Below, piece after piece: positions 17,628 through 23,982 of a stretch of 64,000 nt of DNA; positions within the stretch are counted from its first letter, which is position 1; each line of letters starts with the position of its first letter. Where the stretch lies: positions 124,001-188,000 of the forward strand of contig CAVOHR010000003.1 of assembly GCA_963695835.1 (NCBI GenBank), in the 5' to 3' direction. This DNA is from VRUE01 sp963695835. Lineage in GTDB: Bacteria; Actinomycetota; Thermoleophilia; Solirubrobacterales; 70-9. Both the position numbers and the translations under genes were made by a program. Under the pieces are notes generated by a model, which did no database searches, had not been told where the DNA came from, and saw nothing but the letters and a program-made list of their open reading frames with translations.

Positions 17628-17701
17628 GCGATCCGTGCGCCCGCGCTTCCGACATTTACCCCATCCCTGTGTGGTCAAAGTCGGATGGGGTTCGCCGGTG
17701 A
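17624..17701 (+). CDS. 25-residue micro-ORF bridging moaX and moaC
   Basis: An open frame whose ATG overlaps the moaX stop (ATGA) and whose TGA overlaps the moaC GTG start (GTGA). It fills the 70-bp gap exactly, so ribosomes could pass from moaX to moaC without release. It encodes MSDPCARASDIYPIPVW followed by eight further residues. There is no homology I recognise. It may be a coupling device rather than a functional peptide. Confidence 0.4.
   Translation: MSDPCARASDIYPIPVWSKSDGVRR
17659..17690 (+). promoter_or_regulatory. Hairpin that includes the moaC ribosome-binding site
   Basis: CCCCATCC (17659-17666) pairs perfectly with GGATGGGG (17683-17690) across a 16-nt loop. The 3' arm contains the only purine-rich stretch at suitable distance from the moaC GTG at 17698, so folding would restrict initiation at moaC unless the micro-ORF is being translated. 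Confidence 0.55.
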
Positions 17702-18192
17702 GCGAGCCGCGGCTCACCCACCTCGACGAGGAGGGCGCGGCGCGGATGGTCGACGTCGGCGCCAAGCAGCCCAGCGAGCGCCGGGCGCGGGCTCGCGCCC
17801 GGGTCCGCATGGCGCCGGCGACGGCGCGTGCGGTCGAGGCCGGCGACGCCCCGAAGGGCGACGTGCTCGGCGTCGCCCGGCTGGCCGGCATCCAGGCGGC
17901 CAAGCAGACCGGCACGCTGATCCCGCTGGCCCACCCGCTGGCGCTCACCTTCGTCGACGTGGAGGCGAGCATCGACGCCGACCACGGCCTCGTCGAGCTC
18001 GTCGCCGAGGCTCGCACGGTGGCCCGCACCGGGGTCGAGATGGAGGCGATGACCGCCTGCGCGGTCGCCGCCCTGACCGTCTACGACATGGTCAAGGGGC
18101 TGGAGCGCGGGGTGGTGGTGGAGCAGGTCGTACTGCTTGAGAAGAGCGGTGGGCGCGGCGAGTGGCGCCGCGAGGGCGACGAGAAGGCCTGA
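17698..18192 (+). CDS. moaC: Cyclic pyranopterin monophosphate synthase
   Basis: A 164-residue protein that converts the MoaA product to cyclic pyranopterin monophosphate. The family signatures are present: LTHLDEEGAARMVDVGAK at the N-terminus, AGIQAAKQTGTLIPLAHPL with the active-site Lys and His, and RTGVEMEAMTACAVAALTVYDMVK. GTG at 17698 was chosen because the protein then starts just before the conserved LTHLDEEG; an upstream in-frame ATG would add unrelated residues encoded by the hairpin. Confidence 0.95.
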   Translation: MSEPRLTHLDEEGAARMVDVGAKQPSERRARARARVRMAPATARAVEAGDAPKGDVLGVARLAGIQAAKQTGTLIPLAHPLALTFVDVEASIDADHGLVELVAEARTVARTGVEMEAMTACAVAALTVYDMVKGLERGVVVEQVVLLEKSGGRGEWRREGDEKA

Positions 18193-18193
18193 G

Positions 18194-18673
18194 GTGCGGG
18201 CGGCGATCCTCACCGTCAGCAGCTCGAGAGCGCACGGCGGGGGTCTCGACGAGAGCGGCGCGCGCCTCGCCGTGCTCGCGGAAGCGATCGGTGCCGAGGT
18301 CGCCGCGCGAGACCTGATCGCCGACGATCGCGAGCTGATCGAAGAGCGGCTTCGCCGCTGGGCCGACGTCGATCGCTACGAGCTGGTGCTGACGACCGGC
18401 GGCACCGGCTTCTCTCCCACCGACCTGACCCCGGAGGCGACGAGAGCCGTGATCGAGCGCGAGGCGCCCGGGGTCGCCGAGGCGATGCGCCTCGCCTCCA
18501 GGGACCACACTCCTCACTGGATGCTCTCGCGAGCCGCGGCCGGCATCCGCGGCTCGACCCTGATCGTCAACTTCCCGGGCAGCCCGCGCAGTATCTCCCA
18601 GGCCGGCGATGCGATCGCCGCGGCGCTGCCGCACGCGCTCGACCTGATCGCGGGCCGCGGTCCGCGCCACTAG
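18194..18673 (+). CDS. mogA: Molybdopterin adenylyltransferase, MogA/MoaB type
   Basis: A 159-residue MoCF-domain protein that adenylylates molybdopterin before metal insertion by MoeA. It shows ILTVSSSRAHGGGLDESG, the nucleotide loop LVLTTGGTGFSPTDLTPEAT and NFPGSPRSISQ. GTG at 18194 lies 1 bp after moaC. This is the last gene of the nitrate-molybdenum block; right after its stop the sequence turns into gene debris. Confidence 0.93.
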   Translation: MRAAILTVSSSRAHGGGLDESGARLAVLAEAIGAEVAARDLIADDRELIEERLRRWADVDRYELVLTTGGTGFSPTDLTPEATRAVIEREAPGVAEAMRLASRDHTPHWMLSRAAAGIRGSTLIVNFPGSPRSISQAGDAIAAALPHALDLIAGRGPRH

Positions 18674-18858
18674 GCCGCCGCTCGGGCAAGCGCCGCAGGG
18701 CGCCGGTCGGGTTCCTCGAGGAGGACGGCGAGTTGGTCGTGGTGACCGAGGACGGCCTGGGGAGCGGGTGGGTACGCAACGCGCTTGCCAGGGACGGTCG
18801 CCTGCGTGTCTTTCTGCGCGGGGAGTGGTGCGAGGCCCGGCTGGAGCCACGGGACACG
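18670..18858 (+). pseudogene. Remnant of a deazaflavin-dependent nitroreductase-like gene
   Basis: In the frame beginning at 18670 the translation reads LGRRSGKRRRAPVGFLEED, then GELVVVTEDGLGSGWVRNAL and RLRVFLRGEWCEARLEPRD. This fits the middle of the F420/DUF385-type nitroreductase fold (GRRSGxxRxxPVG...NAL..G..RV...). There is no start, the N-terminus is missing and the sequence loses similarity after about 18858. The fragment starts exactly at the mogA stop, which marks the boundary of the accessory region. From 18859 to 19033 I see no gene. Confidence 0.6.
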
Positions 18859-19033
18859 AGCGCGATTGTGCGAGGCCTGAGTGCGACGATACCCCGTCGC
18901 TCGGCCAGCTGTCCCGTGGCGGATGGGCCAGTTCGCCGACGTCGACCAGGTGTGCGCCCGGCACAACTCCTAACACCGCCTCTCCGATACGCAGAATCGA
19001 TTCGGAGGTCCTCCCGAAAGACGCATTGCCCCG

Positions 19034-19426
19034 TCAGAGCGCCACGACGGTGAGGCCCGGAACCCGTTCGAACTCGGTCGCGTTGGCGGTCGCGACGTCC
19101 ATGCCGTGACTCACGGCGGTCGCCGCAATCCACATGTCGTGCGCGCCGATCACTTCGCCACCTCGCTCCAGTCCCGCCCAGATCTCGGCGTGAGCGCGGG
19201 CGACGGGGGTCGTGATTGGCAGCGGCTCGATCGAGGAGATCAGGTGCTCGACGAAGGCCTGCCGCCGGGTGCGAGCGCGATCGTCGGCGGCGCGGTGAAC
19301 GCCGTGCAGCAGCTCGCTGGCGGTGATCACGCTGATTGCGCGCTCCCGCTCACCGAGGGCGCGCTCGAGCGGCAGCCCGCGCCGCTCGACGTTGATCAGC
19401 ACAGAGGTGTCGATCAGGACGGCCAA
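19034..19426 (-). CDS. vapC: PIN-domain ribonuclease toxin, VapC type
   Basis: A 130-residue PIN nuclease. Acidic residues of the site appear as VLIDTSVLINVER, VITASELLHGVHRA, GAHDMWIAATAVSHGM and the C-terminal TANATEFERVPGL, which is a strong VapC pattern. It overlaps its upstream antitoxin by 13 bp, so the two are co-translated. Confidence 0.93.
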   Translation of the reverse strand: MAVLIDTSVLINVERRGLPLERALGERERAISVITASELLHGVHRAADDRARTRRQAFVEHLISSIEPLPITTPVARAHAEIWAGLERGGEVIGAHDMWIAATAVSHGMDVATANATEFERVPGLTVVAL

Positions 19427-19674
19427 GCCGCGCTCGGCGGGCCGATGGCGTCGCGACCCGCTTCGACATCGCGCTCGAAGTCACTGTCAACCTCCGGCGC
19501 GCTGTCCATCAGCTCGCGCCAGCGCGCCGCGGAGACGGCCTGGGAACCCCGGGCGGGGCGCATCTGCACGATTGGGACGCCGTTGCGAACGACCTCCACC
19601 TCCTCGCCGGCGCTCACCCTGTTGGCAACCTGCGAGAACTTCCTGGCGACCTCCGTGGCGGTCAAGCGAGTCAT
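19414..19674 (-). CDS. Phd/YefM-type antitoxin
   Basis: An 86-residue protein. The N-terminus TRLTATEVARKFSQVANRV and the following EEVEVVRNGVPIVQMRP are the DNA-binding Phd/YefM domain, while the acidic C-terminus would neutralise the PIN toxin. The ATG at 19674 was preferred because longer upstream frames run through the operator region. A palindrome lies 13 bp upstream, consistent with autoregulation. Confidence 0.88.
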   Translation of the reverse strand: MTRLTATEVARKFSQVANRVSAGEEVEVVRNGVPIVQMRPARGSQAVSAARWRELMDSAPEVDSDFERDVEAGRDAIGPPSAAWPS

Positions 19675-19686
19675 GCTCTGGACTGT

Positions 19687-19702
19687 ATCAGATAAATCTG
19701 AT
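19687..19702 (-). promoter_or_regulatory. Operator palindrome of the Phd-VapC pair
   Basis: ATCAGATAAATCTGAT is a perfect inverted repeat with 7-bp arms and a 2-bp spacer, in an AT-rich stretch just upstream of the antitoxin start. The half-site TCAGAT/ATCTGA reappears with a 3-bp spacer at 25278-25292 in front of an unrelated ATPase gene. Confidence 0.65.
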
Positions 19703-19802
19703 TCAAGGATCTGACCCCTTGCCGACGGCCGTGCCGTGATCGTCTTGCCGAGCTCAGCCGAACGGGATCGAACTCCCCCTGTCGGCCAGCGACTCGAATC
19801 GC

Positions 19803-19833
19803 TTGTACGCAACAAAGATCGTTGCGCTATGAT
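19803..19833 (+). promoter_or_regulatory. Promoter and operator of the Xre/RES pair
   Basis: TTGTAC (19803-19808) and TATGAT (19828-19833) look like -35 and -10 elements with a 19-bp spacer. The spacer carries an inverted repeat CGCAAC (19808-19813) / GTTGCG (19821-19826), placed where a bound antitoxin would block polymerase. The ATG at 19844 would then make an almost leaderless message. Confidence 0.5.
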
Positions 19834-19843
19834 CGTGACCACC

Positions 19844-20176
19844 ATGCCGGTTGCGACCTCAGAGAAGGTCACCGCGTTGAGCCACGACCTCGGCTCGCAG
19901 CGACGCCTGGCCGAGCTGCTGGGCGTGAGCCCGGCGCAGGTCACCCGCTGGCGCCGCGGTGGCGGGATCGATCCCGCCAACGCCGAGCGCGTCGACCTGC
20001 TCGAGCTGGTCCTCGCGAGCCTCCTGCGGCTCTACTCGGCGGACGCGGCCGAGCAGTGGCTGCGGGGGCTCAATCCCCATCTTGGCGATCGCCGCCCGAT
20101 CGACCTGGTCCGCGCCGGGGGGGCAGAGGAACTGCTCGGCGCGATCGCTGTCGAGCGCTCCGGTGGCTATGCGTGA
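19844..20176 (+). CDS. Xre/MbcA/ParS-type antitoxin
   Basis: A 110-residue protein with an HTH (SQRRLAELLGVSPAQVTRWRRG) followed by the toxin-binding domain seen in Xre antitoxins of RES toxins (YSADAAEQWLRGLNPHLGDRRPIDLVRAGG...LLGAI). The start could be ATG 19829 or ATG 19844; the latter avoids overlap with the predicted -10 box. The stop overlaps the toxin GTG start by 4 bp. Confidence 0.88.
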   Translation: MPVATSEKVTALSHDLGSQRRLAELLGVSPAQVTRWRRGGGIDPANAERVDLLELVLASLLRLYSADAAEQWLRGLNPHLGDRRPIDLVRAGGAEELLGAIAVERSGGYA

Positions 20177-20730
20177 GGCTCTGGCGGGCGCTGCCGCTCG
20201 ATAGGAGCGCGAAGGTCGACGGGCCGGGAGGTCCACTCTGGTTTCCCCGCGAGCAGCAGGGTGCCGGCAGGCATGACAACCCTGACCTCTATGGTTGCTT
20301 GTATCTCTCCGAGGAGTCGGTCTCGGCCGTGGCCGAGCAGCTTGCTCCGTTCCGGGGGACGGGAGCCCTTTTGCCCTCGATGCTCGTTCGCTTTGGCCTT
20401 CCGCTGGCGCTCGCATCGTTGGAATTGCCGGACGAGGCGGCGATAGTCGACCTCGACGATCCCGTTGCCTTGAGCGCCGAGGGCCTGCGCCCATCACAGG
20501 TCGCAACTCGCCGGCGCAGCGTCACCCAAGGCCAGGCGGCCGAGATCCACACCTCTCACCCGGCCGCGATCGCAATTCGCTGGTGGTCGACCCTGGAGGC
20601 GAGTTGGATCAACTGGACGCTGTTCGAACGTGTCTCCGCGGAGCTTGAGCTGGGGGGACTGGCGGAGCTGACGATCGACGATCCGGTCGTGTCGGAGGCA
20701 GCCGACCTCTTGGGCCTATTGCGGGGCTGA
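20173..20730 (+). CDS. RES-domain toxin (NAD+-degrading family)
   Basis: A 185-residue RES protein. The family core is visible as RLWRALPL, then GRHDNPDLYGCLYLSEES and VAEQL, which provide the Arg, Tyr and Glu of the active site, with a Ser in the C-terminal half (IHTSHPAAIAIRWWS). Characterised members, such as MbcT, deplete NAD+ by cleaving or phosphorolysing it. GTG start overlaps the antitoxin stop. The gene end overlaps the end of the convergent AbiEii fragment by 15 bp. Confidence 0.88.
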   Translation: MRLWRALPLDRSAKVDGPGGPLWFPREQQGAGRHDNPDLYGCLYLSEESVSAVAEQLAPFRGTGALLPSMLVRFGLPLALASLELPDEAAIVDLDDPVALSAEGLRPSQVATRRRSVTQGQAAEIHTSHPAAIAIRWWSTLEASWINWTLFERVSAELELGGLAELTIDDPVVSEAADLLGLLRG

Positions 20731-21399
20731 AGGTTGGCGATGTCCTATTCCTTCGCATTCGCCGGCAACTTCTGCGGCTTGCAGAGCAGGCAGCCGCTGC
20801 GGCGATGCTTGGGGCGTCGGCGCTTGTGGTGGGCACAGGTCGAAGAGATCCCGCCCCTTGCGCCGCTGGCACAGAGCCCGGACCTTGGTGGCGAGGATCT
20901 CCTCGGTGGTGAAGGTGCGTACATCTGCGCTTCCGTTCCACCACGGCGAAGTCACCTCGAACGGAATGAAGACGTGGTCGCTGTGGGGCGTGCTCTCGGC
21001 GACGTTGGTCTCGATCTTGACCCGGATCGTCGTGGTCCGGGACTCTGCGTCTGTGTCGAACCACATCGTGGCCGTGTCGGAGTCCTTGCCGGGGAAGGTG
21101 CGGCGGTGCTCACGCAGGCCAATCCGCTCGGTGATCGCGCGCAACCGGTCGAAGACCTCGCCGAGTATCGGGCGCTGGTCGGTGCGCACGAAGTCGAGGT
21201 CCTCGGAGTAGCGTTGCGGCTCCTTGAGGTGGAGCTTGTGCAGGCAGGTGCCGCCGCGGAAGGCGAGCTCCTCGGAGAGCAGCGGATCGGCAGCGATCTC
21301 CACGAGCAGCCGCGACACAATCAGATCCTGCTCGACCTGGTCCTCGGAGGGCCATGGGGCGGTAGCGCTCCAGGCGACGATGGAGGCGCGCGGGATCAT
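20716..21399 (-). pseudogene. AbiEii-type nucleotidyltransferase toxin, C-terminally truncated
   Basis: The first 170 residues are a recognisable AbiEii/MenT-type nucleotidyltransferase with AFRGGTCLHKLHL and QRYSEDLDFVR carrying the catalytic acid pair. Homology-like sequence ends at the segment RKGRDLFDL, where complete family members continue with a helical domain. Here it runs into a Gln/Pro/Ala-rich tail whose last codons lie in a repeated segment (GATGTCCTATTCC, 20739-20751). The total of 227 residues is short for the family. Probably a 3' deletion by recombination, so activity is doubtful. Start ATG overlaps the abiEi stop by 1 bp. Confidence 0.7.
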
Positions 21400-22175
21400 C
21401 AGATGTCGGGTTCGACCTCGGTGTTGACGATGACGCCCCAATCCTCGTCGAAGGTTCCCCGAGAGGGTCCGCCTGCTGCCAGCGGTATCGGGGCGCCTTT
21501 GCCGGGATCGGCGACGGCACGCAACGAGTTCGTCTCGACATCGCCGCGGAACTTCGTGAGCAGCCAGCCGAGTCGCCGAGCGTGGGTCCGCGGGCGCAGG
21601 GCACTCAAACGGGCGAGCTCGGTTCCGTCGAGTTCGCCTATCTCGCGCAGGATTGTCGCGACATTGCTCAGTCCACCGCTCTTCCCGGGGCGCTCGACGA
21701 GGTCGCCCGCAGTCGCCTCACGGGTCGATACGGCCATCGTTCCCGTCGGCGTGTTGACCTGCTCGACCGGGGTTTGCGCGGCAAGGGCCGAGGTTTGAAA
21801 GCGAAGCCGGATCCGGTCGAAGTCACGATCCTCAACATGGCGGTCGGTCACGACCTGAAAGATCTGAGCGGCCTGGTGGGATGCCCCATGCTGAGCGGCA
21901 GCGGAGAGCAAGCCCACGTAGTAGTCGCGGCCGAGGTGCTGCATCATCGGGTCGATGAACCAAGCCGCCGGGACGGCGCCCCAGCTGCGGTACTCGGGCG
22001 GCACCATCACGTGGAAGCTGCGTGCCGGCGTGAAGAGGCGCCGCTGGCTTCTCAGGCGCGCCAGCCCGTGACGGGTAGCATCGGACCCAGCCCCGGTCTG
22101 CGCCGCGATTTCGCCGGTGGTCGCCCAGTAGCGCCCACGGCTTATGAGGAAATCAGGCAACTCGCGGAATGTCAT
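21399..22175 (-). CDS. AbiEi-type antitoxin and repressor
   Basis: A 258-residue protein of the type IV AbiEi antitoxin family. The N-terminal winged helix (WATTGEIAAQTGAGSDATRHGLARL) is followed by the antitoxin domain, including VPPEYRSWGAVPAAWFIDPMM and YYVGLLSAAAQHGASHQ. Known AbiEi proteins bind inverted repeats and repress the operon. The ATG at 22175 was preferred over a TTG at 22187 because the TTG lies inside the operator. It seems complete although its partner gene is truncated. Confidence 0.88.
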   Translation of the reverse strand: MTFRELPDFLISRGRYWATTGEIAAQTGAGSDATRHGLARLRSQRRLFTPARSFHVMVPPEYRSWGAVPAAWFIDPMMQHLGRDYYVGLLSAAAQHGASHQAAQIFQVVTDRHVEDRDFDRIRLRFQTSALAAQTPVEQVNTPTGTMAVSTREATAGDLVERPGKSGGLSNVATILREIGELDGTELARLSALRPRTHARRLGWLLTKFRGDVETNSLRAVADPGKGAPIPLAAGGPSRGTFDEDWGVIVNTEVEPDI

Positions 22176-22185
22176 CTGATCGGCC

Positions 22186-22208
22186 AACGTGATGAATTAC
22201 ATCATGTT
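22186..22208 (-). promoter_or_regulatory. Inverted repeat upstream of abiEi
   Basis: AACGTGATG (22186-22194) and CATCATGTT (22200-22208) form 9-bp arms with one mismatch around AATTA. The position, ten bases upstream of the ATG, fits the operator role known for AbiEi autoregulation. Confidence 0.65.
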
Positions 22209-22250
22209 GGGCGAGCGGAGCGAAAGCAATGACCTATCCGAGCGGTATCC

Positions 22251-22320
22251 GATGTCCTATTCCGGCAACTCACCTTCTCATATCAGCCCGGAAACCGGGG
22301 TTTGAATCCCCGTAGCGGTA
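22251..22320 (+). repeat. Composite repeat with tRNA T-arm-like end, copy B
   Basis: The unit starts with GATGTCCTATTCCGGCAAC (22251-22269) and ends in the T-arm-like segment at 22289-22318 (one C-to-T change in the loop) followed by TA. The same unit recurs at 23917-23980. Together they bracket the NERD and VapBC genes like direct repeats of a 1.6-kb cassette. Between 22321 and 22480 I see only possible integrase-gene debris and nothing firm. Confidence 0.75.
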
Positions 22321-22485
22321 TGGCTCTGGCAAGCGGTTTCCGGGCGGCAGAGCACCAAGAGCAGGCCCGATCGCAAACCGACTGCAAACGGGAGCGGCAT
22401 GGAGGCGGGCCGCTGTGCGCGCGTCTCGCGCCCTCCGGCCGGTGCCAGGTGGCTTGACTCGCCTCACCCGCCTCCGGGATGCCGG

Positions 22486-22542
22486 CTAGTTGTGCTTGAG
22501 GATGTAGCCCGGCATCACGTCGCCGACGATTCCGATCTTCAC
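22486..22542 (-). CDS. 18-residue open frame with strong ribosome site
   Basis: A GTG start (22542; another in-frame GTG at 22551) is preceded by GAAAGGGGG at good spacing, far better than most sites in this window. The frame encodes MKIGIVGDVMPGYILKHN and stops. It lies alone in a 480-bp gene-free stretch. It may be a small peptide, or the 5' end of a gene whose remainder was lost. I know no family. Confidence 0.35.
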   Translation of the reverse strand: MKIGIVGDVMPGYILKHN

Positions 22543-22663
22543 GCTGATCACCCCCTTTCCGGCTCCGCTTCACCGATGCCGAGGACCGGCGATTTGTGGA
22601 GAAAGTTCCAGCATTTGTTCTCTGGCCAACCCCCCGCGTTTCGATATATAACGACATTCGTAC

Positions 22664-23119
22664 TCAAACTGCGCTGAGCAGATTGGACGCGGGGAGGTTT
22701 GCGAGACCGTCAAGAAGCTTGGTCTTGTCGCGGCTGGCGATCAGCAGCTTGGACTTGCCGAAGAGGGGCCTTCGCACCTCGATCTTGCCCTTGTAGCGCT
22801 TGGCATCGATCACGTAGACGCCCGATGGGGCGACCGCCAGGTGGTCGATGTTGGCGCGGCTGCCGGGCATGCGCCTGTCGTGGAGGACGGCTACATCCGG
22901 GCAGCGCCGTGCCAGGGTGCGGGCAACGGCTTCCTCGCCGGCGGCACCACTCGCCCATACTTGCTCATGACGAGGCTCTGCCTGCTGGGTCGGCAGTGCT
23001 CCGCCGAGCCGCGGGTGCCGATCGCGGACGCGCTGTTCGCGGGCCTTTCGTCGACGTTCGTGCTCGCGCCGCGCGCTCGCCCCCGCTTTGCCGGGGTCAA
23101 AGTCGTTCTCCTCGTCCAC
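22664..23119 (-). CDS. NERD-domain protein, truncated at the C-terminus
   Basis: A 151-residue protein with a basic, Arg-rich N-terminus (ASARREHERRRKAREQRVRD) and a nuclease-related NERD core: WASGAAGEEAVARTL, VLHDRRMPGSRANIDHLAV and YVIDAKRYKGKIEV with the D...DxK acidic/basic set of PD-(D/E)XK folds. Full actinobacterial relatives continue well beyond the ...KTKLLDGL segment, whereas this one ends within 15 residues. The missing end faces the tRNA-like repeat B region. The start is GTG. Confidence 0.75.
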   Translation of the reverse strand: MDEENDFDPGKAGASARREHERRRKAREQRVRDRHPRLGGALPTQQAEPRHEQVWASGAAGEEAVARTLARRCPDVAVLHDRRMPGSRANIDHLAVAPSGVYVIDAKRYKGKIEVRRPLFGKSKLLIASRDKTKLLDGLANLPASNLLSAV

Positions 23120-23182
23120 GCCAGCGGTATCGGCAGCCGCCCGGAATCACCAAAGGCCTTCGAACGGATAAGGGCCCGCTCG

Positions 23183-23581
23183 CTACCCGGCCGCGAGCCG
23201 CAGCGGTGCGTGGCGCGCGATGGTGAGGAAGTCGGCGTCCTCGCAGAGCAGCTCCGCGTCGTTGCGGATGGCGACTGCGGCGATCAGACAGTCGGTGAGC
23301 TTGCGCGGCGTCTCGCCTCCGCTGCGGCAGAGCCGGTACAGCTCGGCGGCGCGCTCGTAGTCGGCAGGGCCCTCCACCGCAAGAAACCCCAGGCCATAGA
23401 GCAAGCGCCTCAGCCGGTCGCGGTCCGCATCGTCGCGGGCGCCGGCGAGGATCTCCATTACGACGACGTCGGTACTTGCCAGGTTGGCCTTCTCCTGAAG
23501 CGCGGAGCGCACCTGCAGGTGGGCGGGGCTGCCGGTGGCGCGCAGGAACTCCACCCAGGCGGAGCTGTCGACGAGGATCAC
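23183..23581 (-). CDS. vapC: PIN-domain ribonuclease toxin, VapC type
   Basis: A 132-residue VapC. MILVDSSAWVEFLR carries the first Asp, VVVMEILAGARDDAD the Glu, KLTDCLIAAVAIRNDAELL and CEDADFLTIA the later acidic residues. It overlaps the upstream vapB by 4 bp. It is not closely similar to the VapC at 19034, so the modules were acquired separately. Confidence 0.94.
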   Translation of the reverse strand: MILVDSSAWVEFLRATGSPAHLQVRSALQEKANLASTDVVVMEILAGARDDADRDRLRRLLYGLGFLAVEGPADYERAAELYRLCRSGGETPRKLTDCLIAAVAIRNDAELLCEDADFLTIARHAPLRLAAG

Positions 23582-23790
23582 CGCTTGGGGATCTCTTCGC
23601 GAGAGCGGATCTCAGCAAGGTCGCCAGCCCAGCCGGCCCCCTCCATCTCAAGCGCCTCCTCACGGCTCATCGGCTCGCCCACGAGCCTGCGCAGGGCCAG
23701 GTCAACGGCCTCGCGCTTGCTACGCAGCCGGTAGAGGCGTATCGCGCGATCAACCAGCCGATCGTCGATCTCGATGTTCGTCCGCGTCAT
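23578..23790 (-). CDS. vapB: Ribbon-helix-helix antitoxin, VapB type
   Basis: A 70-residue protein beginning MTRTNIEIDDRLVDRAIRLY, a ribbon-helix-helix domain with the DNA-contacting beta strand at the N-terminus, followed by SKREAVDLALRRLVG and an acidic tail for toxin binding. ATG 23790 was preferred because the longer frame would translate through the operator palindrome. It overlaps vapC by 4 bp. Confidence 0.92.
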   Translation of the reverse strand: MTRTNIEIDDRLVDRAIRLYRLRSKREAVDLALRRLVGEPMSREEALEMEGAGWAGDLAEIRSREEIPKR

Positions 23791-23801
23791 TCCCACAACG
23801 A

Positions 23802-23817
23802 TACACCCTGTGGTGTA
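23802..23817 (-). promoter_or_regulatory. Operator palindrome upstream of vapB
   Basis: TACACC (23802-23807) and GGTGTA (23812-23817) form a perfect 6-bp inverted repeat with a 4-bp spacer, 12 bp upstream of the vapB ATG. This is the expected site for VapBC autorepression. Confidence 0.65.
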
Positions 23818-23916
23818 GGCTCGCACAGGAACCATGGATTCGAGCTGGCGATCATGGTGAAGGTCATCACGATCTCGTCGACACCGACCTCCTTGGTCTG
23901 TTGACCGACTGTTGCC

Positions 23917-23980
23917 GATGTCCTATTCCGGCAACGCCTCTTCTCAGCCCGGAAACCGGGGTTCGAATCCCCGTAGCGGG
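23917..23980 (+). repeat. Composite repeat with tRNA T-arm-like end, copy C
   Basis: It repeats the unit at 22251-22320: GATGTCCTATTCCGGCAAC followed by a slightly shorter linker and the T-arm-like 30 bp (23950-23979), here with the TTCGAAT loop of copy A. It lies 3 bp before the stop of the convergent ATPase gene. Confidence 0.75.
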
Positions 23981-23982
23981 TG

